A stretch of DNA of 64,000 nucleotides from Pseudomonas sp. R5-89-07 (GTDB lineage Bacteria; Pseudomonadota; Gammaproteobacteria; Pseudomonadales; Pseudomonadaceae), in contig NZ_CP027727.1 of assembly GCF_003851685.1 (NCBI RefSeq), positions 5,890,001 through 5,954,000 of the forward strand, written 5' to 3'. The notes beneath the pieces were generated by a model that was not told the DNA's origin, made no database searches, and saw only the letters and a program-made list of their open reading frames with translations. The position numbers and the translations under genes are program-made. Positions 18,006 through 27,401 of this stretch are shown here, in pieces (within the stretch, counting starts at the first letter, position 1; each line of letters begins with the position of its first letter).

Positions 18006-18878
18006 TTACAGGCTGATCGGTGTCGCCTCGAAACGCACGCGGGGATGGGCAATGCGATCCTGCGCCCGCACCAGTTCCAGTTCGTAACTGGCGCAGGCCT
18101 GGGTTTCCAGCAGCACTTCGTGCACCGCCGCCGCGGTGAACTCGAAAGCCGCCACCAGGCTATCGCCCAGCAGCACTCGCGCCAGGAACAACCCCGACGT
18201 CAGGTCACCCACCCCCACCGGCTGGCGCGGGAATGCCAGCAACGGCCGCCGCAAGTGCCAACTGCCATCGGCCGTCACCAGCAACATCTCGAAGCCGTCC
18301 GGCAATTTGCCCGGGTAATCCAGATGCTTGACCAGCACCGCCTTGGGCCCGCGTGTCAGCAAGGCCTTGGCCATCGCCAGGCAATCGAGCAGCGATTGCG
18401 GCTTGCGCCCGGCAAAGCTGTCCAGTTCCAGTTGGTTGGGGCACAGGAAATCGGCAACAGCCGCCGCCTCGTTGAGCAGGAAATCACTGACTTCCTGCGG
18501 CACGATGCAGCCCTTTTCGGGATGGCCCATCACTGGGTCGCACAGGTACATCACCTTGGGATTGAGCGCCTTGATGCGCGCCACGCCGGCAAGAATGGCA
18601 CGCCCCTGCTCCGCACTGCCGAGGTAGCCGGATAGCACCGCATCACAGTTGCCCAGCTCGCCGATCGCCGCGATGCCCTCTATCAATGCCGGAATTTGCT
18701 GCGGCGCCAGCACTTCGCCCGCCCAGTGACCATACTGTGTGTGGTTGGAGAACTGCACCGTGTTGAGCGGCCATACATTCACCCCGACCCGCTGCATGGG
18801 GAACACGGCGGCGCTGTTTCCGGCATGGCCAAAGACCACATGAGACTGGATCGCAAGCAGATGGGGTGTACGTTTCAT
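18006..18878 (-). CDS. pdxY: Pyridoxal kinase PdxY
   Basis: 290 residues from [29 protein letters not shown], matching the PdxY N-terminus. Ribokinase-like fold: substrate Ser/His early, [14 protein letters not shown] in the middle and the anion-hole motif [12 protein letters not shown] near residue 225, which is where PfkB-family kinases place their catalytic Asp. Phosphorylates pyridoxal to PLP in vitamin B6 salvage. A longer start at 18893 is possible but family length favours 18878. Confidence 0.9.
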   Translation of the reverse strand: MKRTPHLLAIQSHVVFGHAGNSAAVFPMQRVGVNVWPLNTVQFSNHTQYGHWAGEVLAPQQIPALIEGIAAIGELGNCDAVLSGYLGSAEQGRAILAGVARIKALNPKVMYLCDPVMGHPEKGCIVPQEVSDFLLNEAAAVADFLCPNQLELDSFAGRKPQSLLDCLAMAKALLTRGPKAVLVKHLDYPGKLPDGFEMLLVTADGSWHLRRPLLAFPRQPVGVGDLTSGLFLARVLLGDSLVAAFEFTAAAVHEVLLETQACASYELELVRAQDRIAHPRVRFEATPISL

Positions 18879-18995
18879 GCAGGAGATTTCCATAAAGCCG
18901 TTGAAATTCTGGCCGCGCAGTATGCGACTAAACGCAACCTGTACGACAGACCGGCGACACAGTTAAGCTGCGCTCACTTTGTTGGAGTTCATGGA

Positions 18996-19391
18996 ATGCT
19001 GACCCTGGGAAACATCTTCGTCTTGATGCTGCTGGCGACCGGCGCCGCTTGGGTCTGGCACAACCATGGCCTGCGCGAGCGCGCGCTGGAGCGGGTCAAG
19101 CAACACTGCGCCAAGCTCGACATCGAACTGCTCGACGGCGCGGTGGCCTTGAAGCGCATCGGTTTCGTGAAGGATGCCAAGGGTCGGCGACGGTTGGCAC
19201 GCGTTTACAATTTCGAGTTCACCGTGACGGGCGAGGCTCGCCACAGCGGGACCATCACCCAGTTCGGCGCCCACAGCGCACAGATTGAACTGGCGCCCTA
19301 CCCGTTCGAGGCCAAGGAACCACTGCCCAGCGCCGAGGTTATCGAGCTGAGCCAGTGGCGACAGGACCACGCAACCAAGAACCGTCAGTAA
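18996..19391 (+). CDS. DUF3301 family protein, single-pass membrane
   Basis: 131 residues. An N-terminal hydrophobic anchor (MLTLGNIFVLMLLATGAAWVW) is followed by a soluble domain with the DUF3301 pattern (RERALERVKQHCAKLDIELLDGAVALKRIGF and RVYNFEFTVTGEARHSGTITQFG). Function unknown. Its last seven bases overlap the convergent CobW gene. In related Pseudomonas it also lies beside a CobW gene. Confidence 0.75.
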   Translation: MLTLGNIFVLMLLATGAAWVWHNHGLRERALERVKQHCAKLDIELLDGAVALKRIGFVKDAKGRRRLARVYNFEFTVTGEARHSGTITQFGAHSAQIELAPYPFEAKEPLPSAEVIELSQWRQDHATKNRQ

Positions 19392-20347
19392 CGGCAGGCC
19401 GCCAGTGCAGCCTGCAATGCCGCCACGTCCTGTGGCGCGCTGAAGATCAACTCGATACGTGAATCACGACGCCATTCACTTGGCTGCCAGGTCAGCAGGC
19501 TGTTATCCACAGCGTTGGCGGACACCCAGGCGTCACGGCTGTGGATAACCAGTTTGGCGCGACGCCAGTGCAGACTTTTCAGCCACTGGCTCAAGCGCTG
19601 CTGGTCAAATTGCTGGCTCGGATGCCAGCGCCAACCGATGCTCCAGCCCCCCTCCTGGGCCTGGCTCAGGCAGATGGGCAGTGTGGGGTCGCTCCAAACC
19701 GTCGGCATTGGCGCCGAACCATTGGGCACTGCGAAGTTATCCACAACCCCGCCAGCCTGCGCTTTCAGGCCAGGTAGCTGTTCAATGGGCAACTGGGCCT
19801 GGCGCGTCCAATACAATGCGTAACCCGTTAACTGCTGTTGGATGGCTTGGCGTTGCAGCGCATCCAGCGTCTCGTCCTTGTTCAACACCAGCAGGCCGGC
19901 ACTGGCCAGCGCCTCCTGCTGGGCCTGTGGCAAGGGTTTGCCCGCTGCCAGGCCCTGGGCGTCCAGCACCAATACGCAAGGCTGAACCGCCAGCACGCCT
20001 TGCCATGGCGCTTGACCCAATTGTTTGAGTAACTGCGCCGGATGCCCCAGGCCCGACGGCTCGATAAACAGCCGATCCGGCCTGGCCTTGCGCAATAACC
20101 GACCCAGGCCCACCTGGAACGGCGCGCCGTTCACACAACACAGGCAGCCACCCGCGACTTCGCCCAGGGCAATGCCATCGTCATCTTGGGTGAGCAAGGC
20201 AGCGTCCAAGCCGATCTGGCCGAACTCGTTGATCAGCACCGCCCAGCGCTCGTTGGCCGGGCGTTGGGTAAGCAGGTGTTTGATCAGGCTGGTCTTGCCG
20301 GCGCCCAGGGGCCCGGCAATCACGTGAGTGGGAATATTCTGCAGCAT
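19385..20347 (-). CDS. COG0523/CobW-family GTPase (metallochaperone)
   Basis: 320 residues from MLQNIPTHVIAGPLGAGKTS. Walker A GPLGAGKTS (about 11-19), the metal-binding GGCLCC motif (about residue 69-74), and IEPSGLGHP for the switch region. The C-terminal CobW_C domain is short. COG0523 GTPases deliver zinc or other metals using GTP. It is the third gene of a leftward group headed by zigA and the Zur box at 22291, suggesting induction in zinc starvation, as for the P. aeruginosa PA5532-PA5535 block. Confidence 0.8.
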   Translation of the reverse strand: MLQNIPTHVIAGPLGAGKTSLIKHLLTQRPANERWAVLINEFGQIGLDAALLTQDDDGIALGEVAGGCLCCVNGAPFQVGLGRLLRKARPDRLFIEPSGLGHPAQLLKQLGQAPWQGVLAVQPCVLVLDAQGLAAGKPLPQAQQEALASAGLLVLNKDETLDALQRQAIQQQLTGYALYWTRQAQLPIEQLPGLKAQAGGVVDNFAVPNGSAPMPTVWSDPTLPICLSQAQEGGWSIGWRWHPSQQFDQQRLSQWLKSLHWRRAKLVIHSRDAWVSANAVDNSLLTWQPSEWRRDSRIELIFSAPQDVAALQAALAACRY

Positions 20348-20391
20348 GGGTGGCATCATTCAGACCGTCTGGAGCGCTTGATCCTACGCGT

Positions 20392-21036
20392 TTATGCCAG
20401 CCAATCCAGCGTGAGAATCAAGCGACGTTCATTCGCTTTCAGTGCCGGCGAGCGATGAATGAGGCCATGGTTTTCATTGCCATGCCATTTTGTGCCCTTG
20501 AGCAGGGCCACTTCACCACACAGGATCTGCTCGATGCGTTCGGTGGGTTCGGCGTCAGCCTGGCTCAACCGGCGCCGGTCCATGACGCCTTCGCGCAGCC
20601 ACTGGCTGCCGACGCCGGCATAGGTGGTGATCAGCCGCACAGGCACATGGTCGACATGAAAACGCGGGCACATGGCCTTGTCCAGCAGGCGCAAACGCAC
20701 ACCGATGCGCTTGGCGCCCAGCAGGCAGGCAAACGCGCTGACCAGCCAGGACACATCGGCGATAAAGCCATCATAGCCCTCCAGATCGCGGCAACCGGAG
20801 GCCAGACCCTGCAGGTTCGGCGCGCTGTCTTCGCTGCCCAATTCGATGACCCGCGCTTCGGCCAGCGGCTCGTCGAGCGCTACCATCAAGGCGCCGAACT
20901 CGGCGATATGCACCGGTAATTGGCGCTGCCACAGCGCAAGGTTCACACCGTCGTCGAGGATGTCAGACAGCGCCAGCGGGGTTTCACCACGGGTTTGGCG
21001 AATCACGGGGCGCAGGGGAATCACCGGGGCCAGCAT
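20392..21036 (-). CDS. DUF1826 domain protein, zinc-starvation cluster
   Basis: 214 residues. The DUF1826 pattern includes WLVSAFACLLGAKRIGVRL, then CPRFHVDHVPVRLITTYAGVGSQWL, and the C-terminal LLKGTKWHGNENHGLIHRSP. The conserved Cys/His residues (C-x2-FHVDH) resemble a metal site. Genes of this family are repeatedly found next to COG0523 GTPases in Zur regulons. The start codon touches the stop of zigA (shared base 21036), so translation is coupled. Molecular function is unknown. Confidence 0.75.
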   Translation of the reverse strand: MLAPVIPLRPVIRQTRGETPLALSDILDDGVNLALWQRQLPVHIAEFGALMVALDEPLAEARVIELGSEDSAPNLQGLASGCRDLEGYDGFIADVSWLVSAFACLLGAKRIGVRLRLLDKAMCPRFHVDHVPVRLITTYAGVGSQWLREGVMDRRRLSQADAEPTERIEQILCGEVALLKGTKWHGNENHGLIHRSPALKANERRLILTLDWLA

Positions 21037-22244
21037 CAGGCGGCTGCCTCTTCATACCAAGGGCCAAAGGGGTCGACCCATTGGCGCCAAGCGTCGACAC
21101 CCAAGGCCATTTCCGCGTCAGTGAGCAGGCACTGGTCCAGCTCGGCGCGCATTGTCGCGAAGTCGATGTTCTGCCCGATAAACACCAGTTCCTGACGGCA
21201 ATCACCGGTGCTCGGTTGCCAGTTTTCCATAATCGCCGCGACACTTTCCGGGTCTTGCGGCCATTCACTTTTGGGCACGAAACGCCACCAGCGCCCGGCA
21301 AAACCATGGCGCATCAAACCGCCGGCCTGGGACCAACTGCCGGCGTCCCGATGTTTGCTGGCCAGCCAGAAGAAGCCTTTGGAACGCAACAGTTTGCCGT
21401 TCACCCAGGGGCGGTCGATAAAGTCGAAAAACCGTTGTGGGTGAAAGGGGCGGCGCGCACGGTAAACGGTAGAGGCAATGCCGTACTCTTCGGTCTCCGC
21501 CACGTGTTCGCCGCGCATCTCCTGCAACCAGCCCGGGGCCTGGGCGGCGCGTTCGAAATCAAAGCGACCGGTATTAAGAATCTTGTCCAGCGGCACTTGG
21601 CCCATGACCATTGGGATGATCTGCGCCTGGGCATTGAGGCGCTCAAGGATTGCCATCAGCTCTTCGCGCTCGTGGCTGCTGATCAGGTCGATCTTGCTGA
21701 TCAAAATCACGTCGGCGAATTCGATCTGTTCGATCAACAGGTCGGTGATCGAGCGCTCATCCTCTTCGCCCAGGGTTTGCCCGCGTGAGGCCAGGCTTTC
21801 TGCGGCCTGATAGTCGAGCAGGAAATTCACGCCGTCGACCACCGTAACCATGGTGTCCAGGCGTGCAATGTCCGCCAGGCTTTGCTCGTTTTCATCGCGA
21901 AAGGTGAAGGTTTCAGCCACCGGCAGCGGTTCGGAGATGCCGGTGGATTCGATCAGCAGGTAATCGAACCGACCTTCCCTGGCGAGCTTGCCGACCTCTT
22001 CGAGCAAATCCTCACGCAAGGTGCAGCAGATGCAGCCGTTGCTCATTTCCACCAGTTTTTCTTCGGCGCGATTGAGCGTGACGTCACGCTGGACCTCACT
22101 GCCGTCGATGTTGATTTCGCTCATATCGTTAACGATCACCGCAACCCGCAGGTTTTCGCGGTTGCGCAGCACATAGTTGAGCAGCGTGCTTTTACCGGCG
22201 CCGAGAAAGCCGGACAACACGGTAACGGGTAGACGATTGGGCAT
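21036..22244 (-). CDS. zigA: Zinc-inducible GTPase metallochaperone ZigA
   Basis: 402 residues from [20 protein letters not shown]. Walker [10 protein letters not shown] (about 12-20), the zinc-binding [13 protein letters not shown] (CxCC at about 70-80), [18 protein letters not shown], and a full CobW C-terminal domain with WxSxAGG-like segment. It delivers zinc to client enzymes when zinc is scarce. First gene of the leftward operon zigA-DUF1826-CobW, with a Zur box 47 bases upstream. Confidence 0.85.
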   Translation of the reverse strand: MPNRLPVTVLSGFLGAGKSTLLNYVLRNRENLRVAVIVNDMSEINIDGSEVQRDVTLNRAEEKLVEMSNGCICCTLREDLLEEVGKLAREGRFDYLLIESTGISEPLPVAETFTFRDENEQSLADIARLDTMVTVVDGVNFLLDYQAAESLASRGQTLGEEDERSITDLLIEQIEFADVILISKIDLISSHEREELMAILERLNAQAQIIPMVMGQVPLDKILNTGRFDFERAAQAPGWLQEMRGEHVAETEEYGIASTVYRARRPFHPQRFFDFIDRPWVNGKLLRSKGFFWLASKHRDAGSWSQAGGLMRHGFAGRWWRFVPKSEWPQDPESVAAIMENWQPSTGDCRQELVFIGQNIDFATMRAELDQCLLTDAEMALGVDAWRQWVDPFGPWYEEAAA

Positions 22245-22290
22245 CAGGTCGATCTCATCTGGCTGCCCGGTCAAGCCAGGCTTTGTTTTA

Positions 22291-22305
22291 TGTTATAGTA
22301 TAACA
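22291..22305. promoter_or_regulatory. Zur box controlling zigA operon and the divergent secreted protein
   Basis: TGTTATAGTATAACA, a perfect 7+1+7 palindrome that matches the gammaproteobacterial Zur consensus (TGTTATANTATAACA core). It lies 47 bases before zigA on the minus strand and 79 bases before the secreted-protein gene on the plus strand. Confidence 0.9.
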
Positions 22306-22383
22306 GTACAAACAAGCCAATCTCTCTTGTTCCTGGCGACGAAGGGCGCAATGCTTGATCACCTTCCAGCCCTGAGAAAGCCG

Positions 22384-22752
22384 ATGAAACGCCTTTGCTA
22401 CGTCCTGTTATTGGCAGCGGCAGGACCTGCCTGTGCGCAACCCCCAAGCCTGTTGGCCAACTGCACGCGCAGCGCCAACCTGCTGGCCTGCGTGGACCCG
22501 CTGGGCAACGCCTATAGCGTGGCGACAGTGGGCAGCACCACGTATCTGCGCGGGTTCGAAGTGATCGGCAAACGTTATTGGGCACAAACCAACAGCCGTT
22601 ATGGGCAACTGACGTTCTTTACCGGGTTGGCGTCGGACGGTGAGGCCTGGGTCGGCTACACACGGCGCGTGGGCTGGACCACCCTCAACCGGTTCTCCAG
22701 TTCGGGTGGAGCCAGCGCCAAGTTCACCTGCAGCCGAATCACTGGCTGTTAG
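22384..22752 (+). CDS. Small secreted cysteine-containing protein of the zinc-starvation cluster
   Basis: 122 residues from MKRLCYVLLLAAAGPACAQ, a signal peptide cleaved after ACA. The mature part has four cysteines (NCTRS, LACVD, FTCSR, TGC) probably in two disulfides, and a compact region YSVATVGSTTYLRGFEVIGKRYWAQTNSRYGQ. I do not recognise a domain. It occupies the place of the hypothetical gene between zigA and the amidase in the P. aeruginosa block (PA5537 position). It is divergent from zigA and reads away from the shared Zur box. Its stop overlaps the amidase stop by three bases. Confidence 0.6.
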   Translation: MKRLCYVLLLAAAGPACAQPPSLLANCTRSANLLACVDPLGNAYSVATVGSTTYLRGFEVIGKRYWAQTNSRYGQLTFFTGLASDGEAWVGYTRRVGWTTLNRFSSSGGASAKFTCSRITGC

Positions 22753-23960
22753 ACCTGGCCATTCTTCCGCTCCTGCACCCAGGCCATGTAGCTGTTCATC
22801 GGCGGGTTCTTCTCGAAGTATTTTTTCAGCCCGTCGAACAAGCCATCCGCCACCGCCTGTTGATGACGCGCCGTCACCAACCGCTGGGCGTCCTGGGTGT
22901 TGGAGATAAACCCGGTCTCGACCAGGATCGACGGCACGTCCGGCGATTTGAGCACCGCGAAGCCGGCCTGCTCCACGCGCTTCTGATGCAGGCTGGTGAT
23001 GTTTTGCAGGCTGCCCAACACCGAGCTGCCCAGTTGCAGGCTGGAGGCGATGGTGGCGTTCATCGACATGTCCAGAATCACCCCCGCCAGCATTGGGTCT
23101 TTGTCCTTCAGGTTGAGCAACGTGGTGGCGCCCAGCAGATCCGCGCCGTTCTCACGCTGCGCCATGAAGCGCGCAGTGGCGGAGGTGGCGCCGCCCTCGG
23201 ACAACGCATACACCGAGGCCCCCGACGCGGTGAGCCTGGGGGCGGCGTCGGCATGTACCGAGATGAACATGTCGGCTTTGTGCTGGCGGGCGATGTCCAC
23301 GCGCTTGCGTAGCGGCACGAAGAAGTCATCGTTGCGCACCAGCTTTACGTCGAAGCCTTTTTCGCGCTTCAACCGCTTGGCCAGCAGTTGAGCAATCGAC
23401 AGCACCACGTCTTTTTCCCGCTGGCCCTTGGAGCCGATAGCACCGGGGTCCTTACCGCCGTGGCCTGGGTCGACTACCACGATGATGTCGCGCTTGGGAT
23501 GAGTCTTGTCCACCGGCGCGATCAATGGCGCAGGCTCGGCGGCGATCTGGCGAGGCGCGTGTGTGGCGCTGGTCAGGTCAAGCACCAGGCGATGGCCCTG
23601 ACCGTCCTGGGGCGGTAACAGGAAACTGTTGAGCTGCATCGGCGCAGCCAGGTCCAGCACGATGCGGGTATCGTTCTTGCCGAAATGACCGGAGCGAATC
23701 GAGGTAATCCCACTGTTCTTCAGCACCAACTGGGAAAAGTCGCCACTGAGCCCCGCGCCGCTCAGGTCGATGATCACGCGTTCAGGAGCGGCCAGTGAAA
23801 ACGTCTTGTATTGCACTGGACCGCTGAGGTCGAACACCAGCCGCAGCTTATCGTCCGAACGCCACAGCCGCGCATTGCGGATCTGCGTGGCGTACGCCCC
23901 CAGCGGCAAGGCGAACAAGGGGCTGACCAGCAGCAGGTTGAGGAGCTGACGTCTGTGCAT
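22749..23960 (-). CDS. N-acetylmuramoyl-L-alanine amidase (AmiC-type, AMIN + Amidase_3)
   Basis: 403 residues. Signal peptide with a twin-arginine-like MHRRQLLNLLLVSPL start, then an AMIN domain (about 25-135; RNARLWRSDDKLRLVFDLSG), then a zinc-dependent Amidase_3 domain beginning VVVDPGHGGKDPGAIGSKG with the later SVHADAA and VETGFISN zinc/catalytic motifs. It cleaves peptides from MurNAc during septum splitting. Its start lies 84 bases from the Zur box at 24044, on the other side from folE2, so it probably is a zinc-starvation paralogue like PA5538 amiA. Confidence 0.85.
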   Translation of the reverse strand: MHRRQLLNLLLVSPLFALPLGAYATQIRNARLWRSDDKLRLVFDLSGPVQYKTFSLAAPERVIIDLSGAGLSGDFSQLVLKNSGITSIRSGHFGKNDTRIVLDLAAPMQLNSFLLPPQDGQGHRLVLDLTSATHAPRQIAAEPAPLIAPVDKTHPKRDIIVVVDPGHGGKDPGAIGSKGQREKDVVLSIAQLLAKRLKREKGFDVKLVRNDDFFVPLRKRVDIARQHKADMFISVHADAAPRLTASGASVYALSEGGATSATARFMAQRENGADLLGATTLLNLKDKDPMLAGVILDMSMNATIASSLQLGSSVLGSLQNITSLHQKRVEQAGFAVLKSPDVPSILVETGFISNTQDAQRLVTARHQQAVADGLFDGLKKYFEKNPPMNSYMAWVQERKNGQV

Positions 23961-24043
23961 GACCTATACCGCGAATTGAGGGAGCGTCCCTGCTCGACGT
24001 GACTGAAGAAAGGTGGGTGCAGAAATTTCATCGTGGATTCTAT

Positions 24044-24058
24044 TGTTATACTATAACA
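24044..24058. promoter_or_regulatory. Zur box controlling folE2 operon (and probably the amidase)
   Basis: TGTTATACTATAACA, again a perfect palindrome of the Zur type, lying 32 bases before the folE2 start and 84 bases upstream of the divergent amidase. Confidence 0.9.
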
Positions 24059-24089
24059 TGTCGAATTATTTCCAACGATGGACCTGCTT

Positions 24090-24980
24090 ATGAATGCGCT
24101 GACTCTGCCGGATATCGCCGCGCAGGCTTCACGCCAGGCCTTGCCACTGGATTGGGTCGGCATGTGCGGCATTGCCTTGCCTGTGTTGTTCGATGGCCAA
24201 CGTCTGCCCGCCACCGCCGATGCGGGCGTAAGCCTGGACGATGGCGCGGCCCGTGGCATTCATATGTCACGCCTGTACCTGGCCCTGGAGATGTTCGACC
24301 AGCAACCGCTTACGCCTGCACTTCTGCGTAATGTACTGCAGCGGTTTCTCCACACACATGAAGATTTATCTAACAACGCCTATCTGCGTATTCACACCGA
24401 TCTGCTGTTGAAACGGCCTGCCCTGGTCAGCGCTTTGGACGGTTGGAAGCGTTACCCGGTGAGCATCGAGGCGCGTCTGGAAAACCAGATGTTCCACGTG
24501 GAACTAAAAATTGACGTTACTTATTCCTCAACCTGCCCTTGCTCCGCCGCCCTTGCCAGGCAGTTGATTCAGCAGCAGTTTCTTGCCGATTTCGCTAACA
24601 AATCGTTGCAGCATGCAGAAGTACTGACCTGGCTCGGCAGCGCCGACGGCATTGTCGCCACGCCCCACAGCCAGCGCAGCAGTGCGCAGTTACACGTGCA
24701 GATTCAGGGTGACGAACTGCCAATACTTGAACTGATCAACAATGCCGAAGCCGCGCTCGGCACCGCCGTGCAAACCGCGGTGAAACGGGCAGACGAACAA
24801 GCCTTCGCCCTGGCCAATGGGCAGAACCTGATGTTCTGCGAAGACGCCGCGCGCCGCCTGAACCTCGCCTTGAAACGCTCGGATGCGGTCAACGCCTTCC
24901 ACCTCAAAGTGATCCACGCCGAAAGCCTGCACGCGCACGATGCCGTGGCTGAAAGCCGCTGGACGAGACCTGCCACATGA
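24090..24980 (+). CDS. folE2: GTP cyclohydrolase FolE2 (type IB, zinc-independent)
   Basis: 296 residues from MNALTLPDIAAQ. The FolE2 signatures are present: DLSNNAYLRIHTDLLLKRPALVSALDGWKRYPVSIEARL, then the catalytic-cysteine segment YSSTCPCSAALARQL, and the C-terminal RLNLALKRSDAVNAFHLKVIHAESLHAHDA. FolE2 starts folate synthesis from GTP and can use Mn or Fe instead of the zinc that FolE needs, hence its Zur control. An in-frame ATG at 24078 is the alternative start. Its stop overlaps the next start (ATGA), so it heads a six-gene operon to 29299. Confidence 0.9.
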   Translation: MNALTLPDIAAQASRQALPLDWVGMCGIALPVLFDGQRLPATADAGVSLDDGAARGIHMSRLYLALEMFDQQPLTPALLRNVLQRFLHTHEDLSNNAYLRIHTDLLLKRPALVSALDGWKRYPVSIEARLENQMFHVELKIDVTYSSTCPCSAALARQLIQQQFLADFANKSLQHAEVLTWLGSADGIVATPHSQRSSAQLHVQIQGDELPILELINNAEAALGTAVQTAVKRADEQAFALANGQNLMFCEDAARRLNLALKRSDAVNAFHLKVIHAESLHAHDAVAESRWTRPAT

Positions 24981-25645
24981 TCACCTGCAACGCATTGCGC
25001 TGGGGCGCTCCGGGCCAACCGCTCACCCCTGCGGTGGATTTCATTTTGGAAAAAGGCAGCCTCACCGGCGTCATCGGTCCCAACGGCTGTGGCAAGAGCA
25101 GCCTGCTCAAAGTCATTGCCGGCCTGCAAAAGCCGCTGACTGGGAAAGTCAGCGTCGACGTGCCACGCCGTGGCGGCCTGGCGTTCCTGCCCCAGCAGCA
25201 ACACCTGGACCGGCAGTTTCCCATCAGCCTGCAGGAACTGGTCGCCGCCGGCTTCTGGGGCACCCAGCTCACACCGCAGCAACGCAGCGAGCGCCTGCGC
25301 GCCGTGCTGGAAGACTGGTGCCTCGGCGGCCTGGAGCAGCGCCCGCTAATGGCCCTGTCCGGCGGCCAACTGCAACGCGCCCTGCTCGCGCGCATGAGCC
25401 TGGCCGACTCACCGATCCTGCTGCTCGACGAGCCCCACGCGGCGCTCGACGAAGAAGGCCAGGCGTTGTGCTGGAAACACATTCACGCCTGGCATGACGA
25501 AGGCCGCACGCTGATGGTGGTCTGTCATGACCTGGCGTCGGTGCGCCATCACACCCCGCATGTGCTGCACATCAAAAGCACGGGCTGCGCACTGGGCTCG
25601 AGCAAAGAGCTGATCCGCCCCCAACCGCAAATGCAGGTGGCCTGA
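24977..25645 (+). CDS. Zinc/metal ABC transporter ATP-binding protein (ZnuC-like)
   Basis: 222 residues: Walker A GPNGCGKSS (about 35-43), Q-loop FLPQQQHLDRQFPI, signature LSGGQLQRALLAR, Walker B ILLLDEPHAALDEE, H-loop VVCHDLASVRHH. It powers uptake of a metal by the permease and binding protein that follow. Genes overlap (24977-24980 and 25645), so translation is coupled. Probably a second zinc importer besides ZnuABC, expressed only with folE2. Confidence 0.85.
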   Translation: MITCNALRWGAPGQPLTPAVDFILEKGSLTGVIGPNGCGKSSLLKVIAGLQKPLTGKVSVDVPRRGGLAFLPQQQHLDRQFPISLQELVAAGFWGTQLTPQQRSERLRAVLEDWCLGGLEQRPLMALSGGQLQRALLARMSLADSPILLLDEPHAALDEEGQALCWKHIHAWHDEGRTLMVVCHDLASVRHHTPHVLHIKSTGCALGSSKELIRPQPQMQVA

Positions 25646-26511
25646 TGCACTTTGCTGCCCACTTGTGGATGCCCTTTGTCGATTTCGTCTTCATGCGCCG
25701 CGCGCTGATCGGTGGCTTGGTACTCGCCTGCAGCACCGCGCCGCTGGGCGTGTTCTTGATCCTGCGACGCATGAGCCTGATTGGTGATGCCGTGGCCCAC
25801 GGCATTCTGCCTGGCGCCGCTTTGGGCTTCTGGTTCGCCGGGTTGAGCCTGCCGGCGTTGACCATCGGCGGCCTGGGTGCGGGACTGAGCATGGCCGGGC
25901 TGTCCGCCTGGATCACCCGCCGCACCGGCCTGCGTGAAGACGCCAGCCTCGCCGCCATCTACCCCATCTCCCTCGCCGCCGGCGTGTTGATCCTCGGCAT
26001 CGCCGGCAAGCGTCTGGACTTGTTGCACCTGCTGTTCGGCTCCGCCCTGGCGGTGGATGAAACCACCCTCACCGGCATGCTCTGGGTCTCCGGTTTCAGC
26101 CTGATCGCCATGGCGCTGATCTACAAGCCGCTGCTGCTCGACACCCTCGACCCGCTGTTCCTGCAAACCGTCAGCCGCCTCGGCCCGCTGGCCCACGGGT
26201 TGTTCCTGACCCTGGTGGTGCTGAACCTGGTCATCGGTTTCCAGGCCATCGGTGCCTTGATGGTGGTGGGCTTGATGATGCTGCCGGCCATCGCTTCGCG
26301 CTTCTGGAGCCGACGCTTGCCGGTGCTGATCGCGGTATCGGCGGTGCTGGGATGCCTGTCGGTGTGGCTGGGTTTGTTGCTGTCGTTCTACTACTCACTG
26401 CCCAGCGGCCCGGCCATCGTGCTGGTGGCGGGCGGCGGGTATTTGCTGTCCGTGGCCTTCGGTCCGGTGCACGGCTTGCTGCGCCGCCCGCCCTTGCTTA
26501 CATCCCAATGA
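25645..26511 (+). CDS. Zinc/metal ABC transporter permease (ZnuB-like)
   Basis: 288 residues with about eight membrane segments; FMRRALIGGLVLACSTAPLGVFLILRRMSLIGDAVAHGILPG is the ABC-3 family N-terminal region. GFQAIGALMVVGLMMLPAIASRFWSRRL is its conserved late loop. The start shares the stop base of the ATPase gene. Confidence 0.85.
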   Translation: MHFAAHLWMPFVDFVFMRRALIGGLVLACSTAPLGVFLILRRMSLIGDAVAHGILPGAALGFWFAGLSLPALTIGGLGAGLSMAGLSAWITRRTGLREDASLAAIYPISLAAGVLILGIAGKRLDLLHLLFGSALAVDETTLTGMLWVSGFSLIAMALIYKPLLLDTLDPLFLQTVSRLGPLAHGLFLTLVVLNLVIGFQAIGALMVVGLMMLPAIASRFWSRRLPVLIAVSAVLGCLSVWLGLLLSFYYSLPSGPAIVLVAGGGYLLSVAFGPVHGLLRRPPLLTSQ

Positions 26512-26522
26512 GGTGTCTTCCG

Positions 26523-27401
26523 ATGCGCGCTCTACTCGTGCTGTTCAGTCTGCTGTTGCCGCTGTCGATGGCCCAGGCCGCCGATAAACTCCAGGTGGTC
26601 ACCAGCTTCAGTATTCTCGATGACATCACCCACCAGATCGGTGGCGACCACATCCAGATCAGCAACATGGTCGGCCCGGACGCCGACGCCCACACCTACG
26701 AACCCACCCCCGACGACGCCAAGGCGTTGCTCAAGGCCAGGCTCATCATCAAGAACGGCCTGGGCTTCGAGCCCTGGCTGGACCGCCTGGTGACCAGCAC
26801 CGAAACCAAGGCCACGGTGGTCACTGCCAGCAAAGGCGTGATCTCCCACACCATGGACGAGGACGGCGAAACCATTCCCGACCCACACGCCTGGCACAAC
26901 CTGGCCAACGCCGAAATCTACGTCAACAACATCACCAAAGCGCTGGTCACCGCCGACCCGGCCAACCAGGCGGATTACCTGCGCAACAGCCAGGCCTACC
27001 TCAAGGAAATCCACCGCGTGCTGGCCGAAGCCAAGGCCAAGTTCGGCGCCCTGCCCGCAGGCAACCGCCGTATCGTGACCTCCCATGACGCCTTCGGTTA
27101 CCTGGGCCAGGCCTATGGCATTCAATTCCTGGCGCCTCAGGGTCTGTCCACCGAGCGTGAGCCGTCAGCCGCCGAAGTGGCCGCGCTGATCACCCAGATT
27201 CGCAAGGACAAGGTCAAGGCCGTGTTCATGGAGAACATCAAGGACTCGCGCCTGCTCAAGCAAATCGCCGACGAAAGCGGCGCGCAGATTGGCGGCACGC
27301 TGTACTCCGACGCCCTCGCCGCCGAAGGCCCGGCCAGCACCTTTATCGGGCTGTTCGAATACAACCTCAACACCCTGTGCGCGAGCTTAAGCAAACCATG
27401 A
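26523..27401 (+). CDS. Zinc/manganese ABC transporter substrate-binding protein (ZnuA-like cluster A-I)
   Basis: 292 residues from MRALLVLFSLLLPLSMAQAADK, a signal peptide. Metal ligands seen are DAHTYEPTPDDAK (His), IPDPHAWHN (His), SHDAFGYLGQAYG (His) and the late TLYSDALAAEGP (Asp), as in cluster A-I binding proteins. The His-rich loop of canonical ZnuA is missing. GAGG 9 bases upstream supports this start. Ends by overlapping the carbonic anhydrase start (27398). Confidence 0.85.
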   Translation: MRALLVLFSLLLPLSMAQAADKLQVVTSFSILDDITHQIGGDHIQISNMVGPDADAHTYEPTPDDAKALLKARLIIKNGLGFEPWLDRLVTSTETKATVVTASKGVISHTMDEDGETIPDPHAWHNLANAEIYVNNITKALVTADPANQADYLRNSQAYLKEIHRVLAEAKAKFGALPAGNRRIVTSHDAFGYLGQAYGIQFLAPQGLSTEREPSAAEVAALITQIRKDKVKAVFMENIKDSRLLKQIADESGAQIGGTLYSDALAAEGPASTFIGLFEYNLNTLCASLSKP

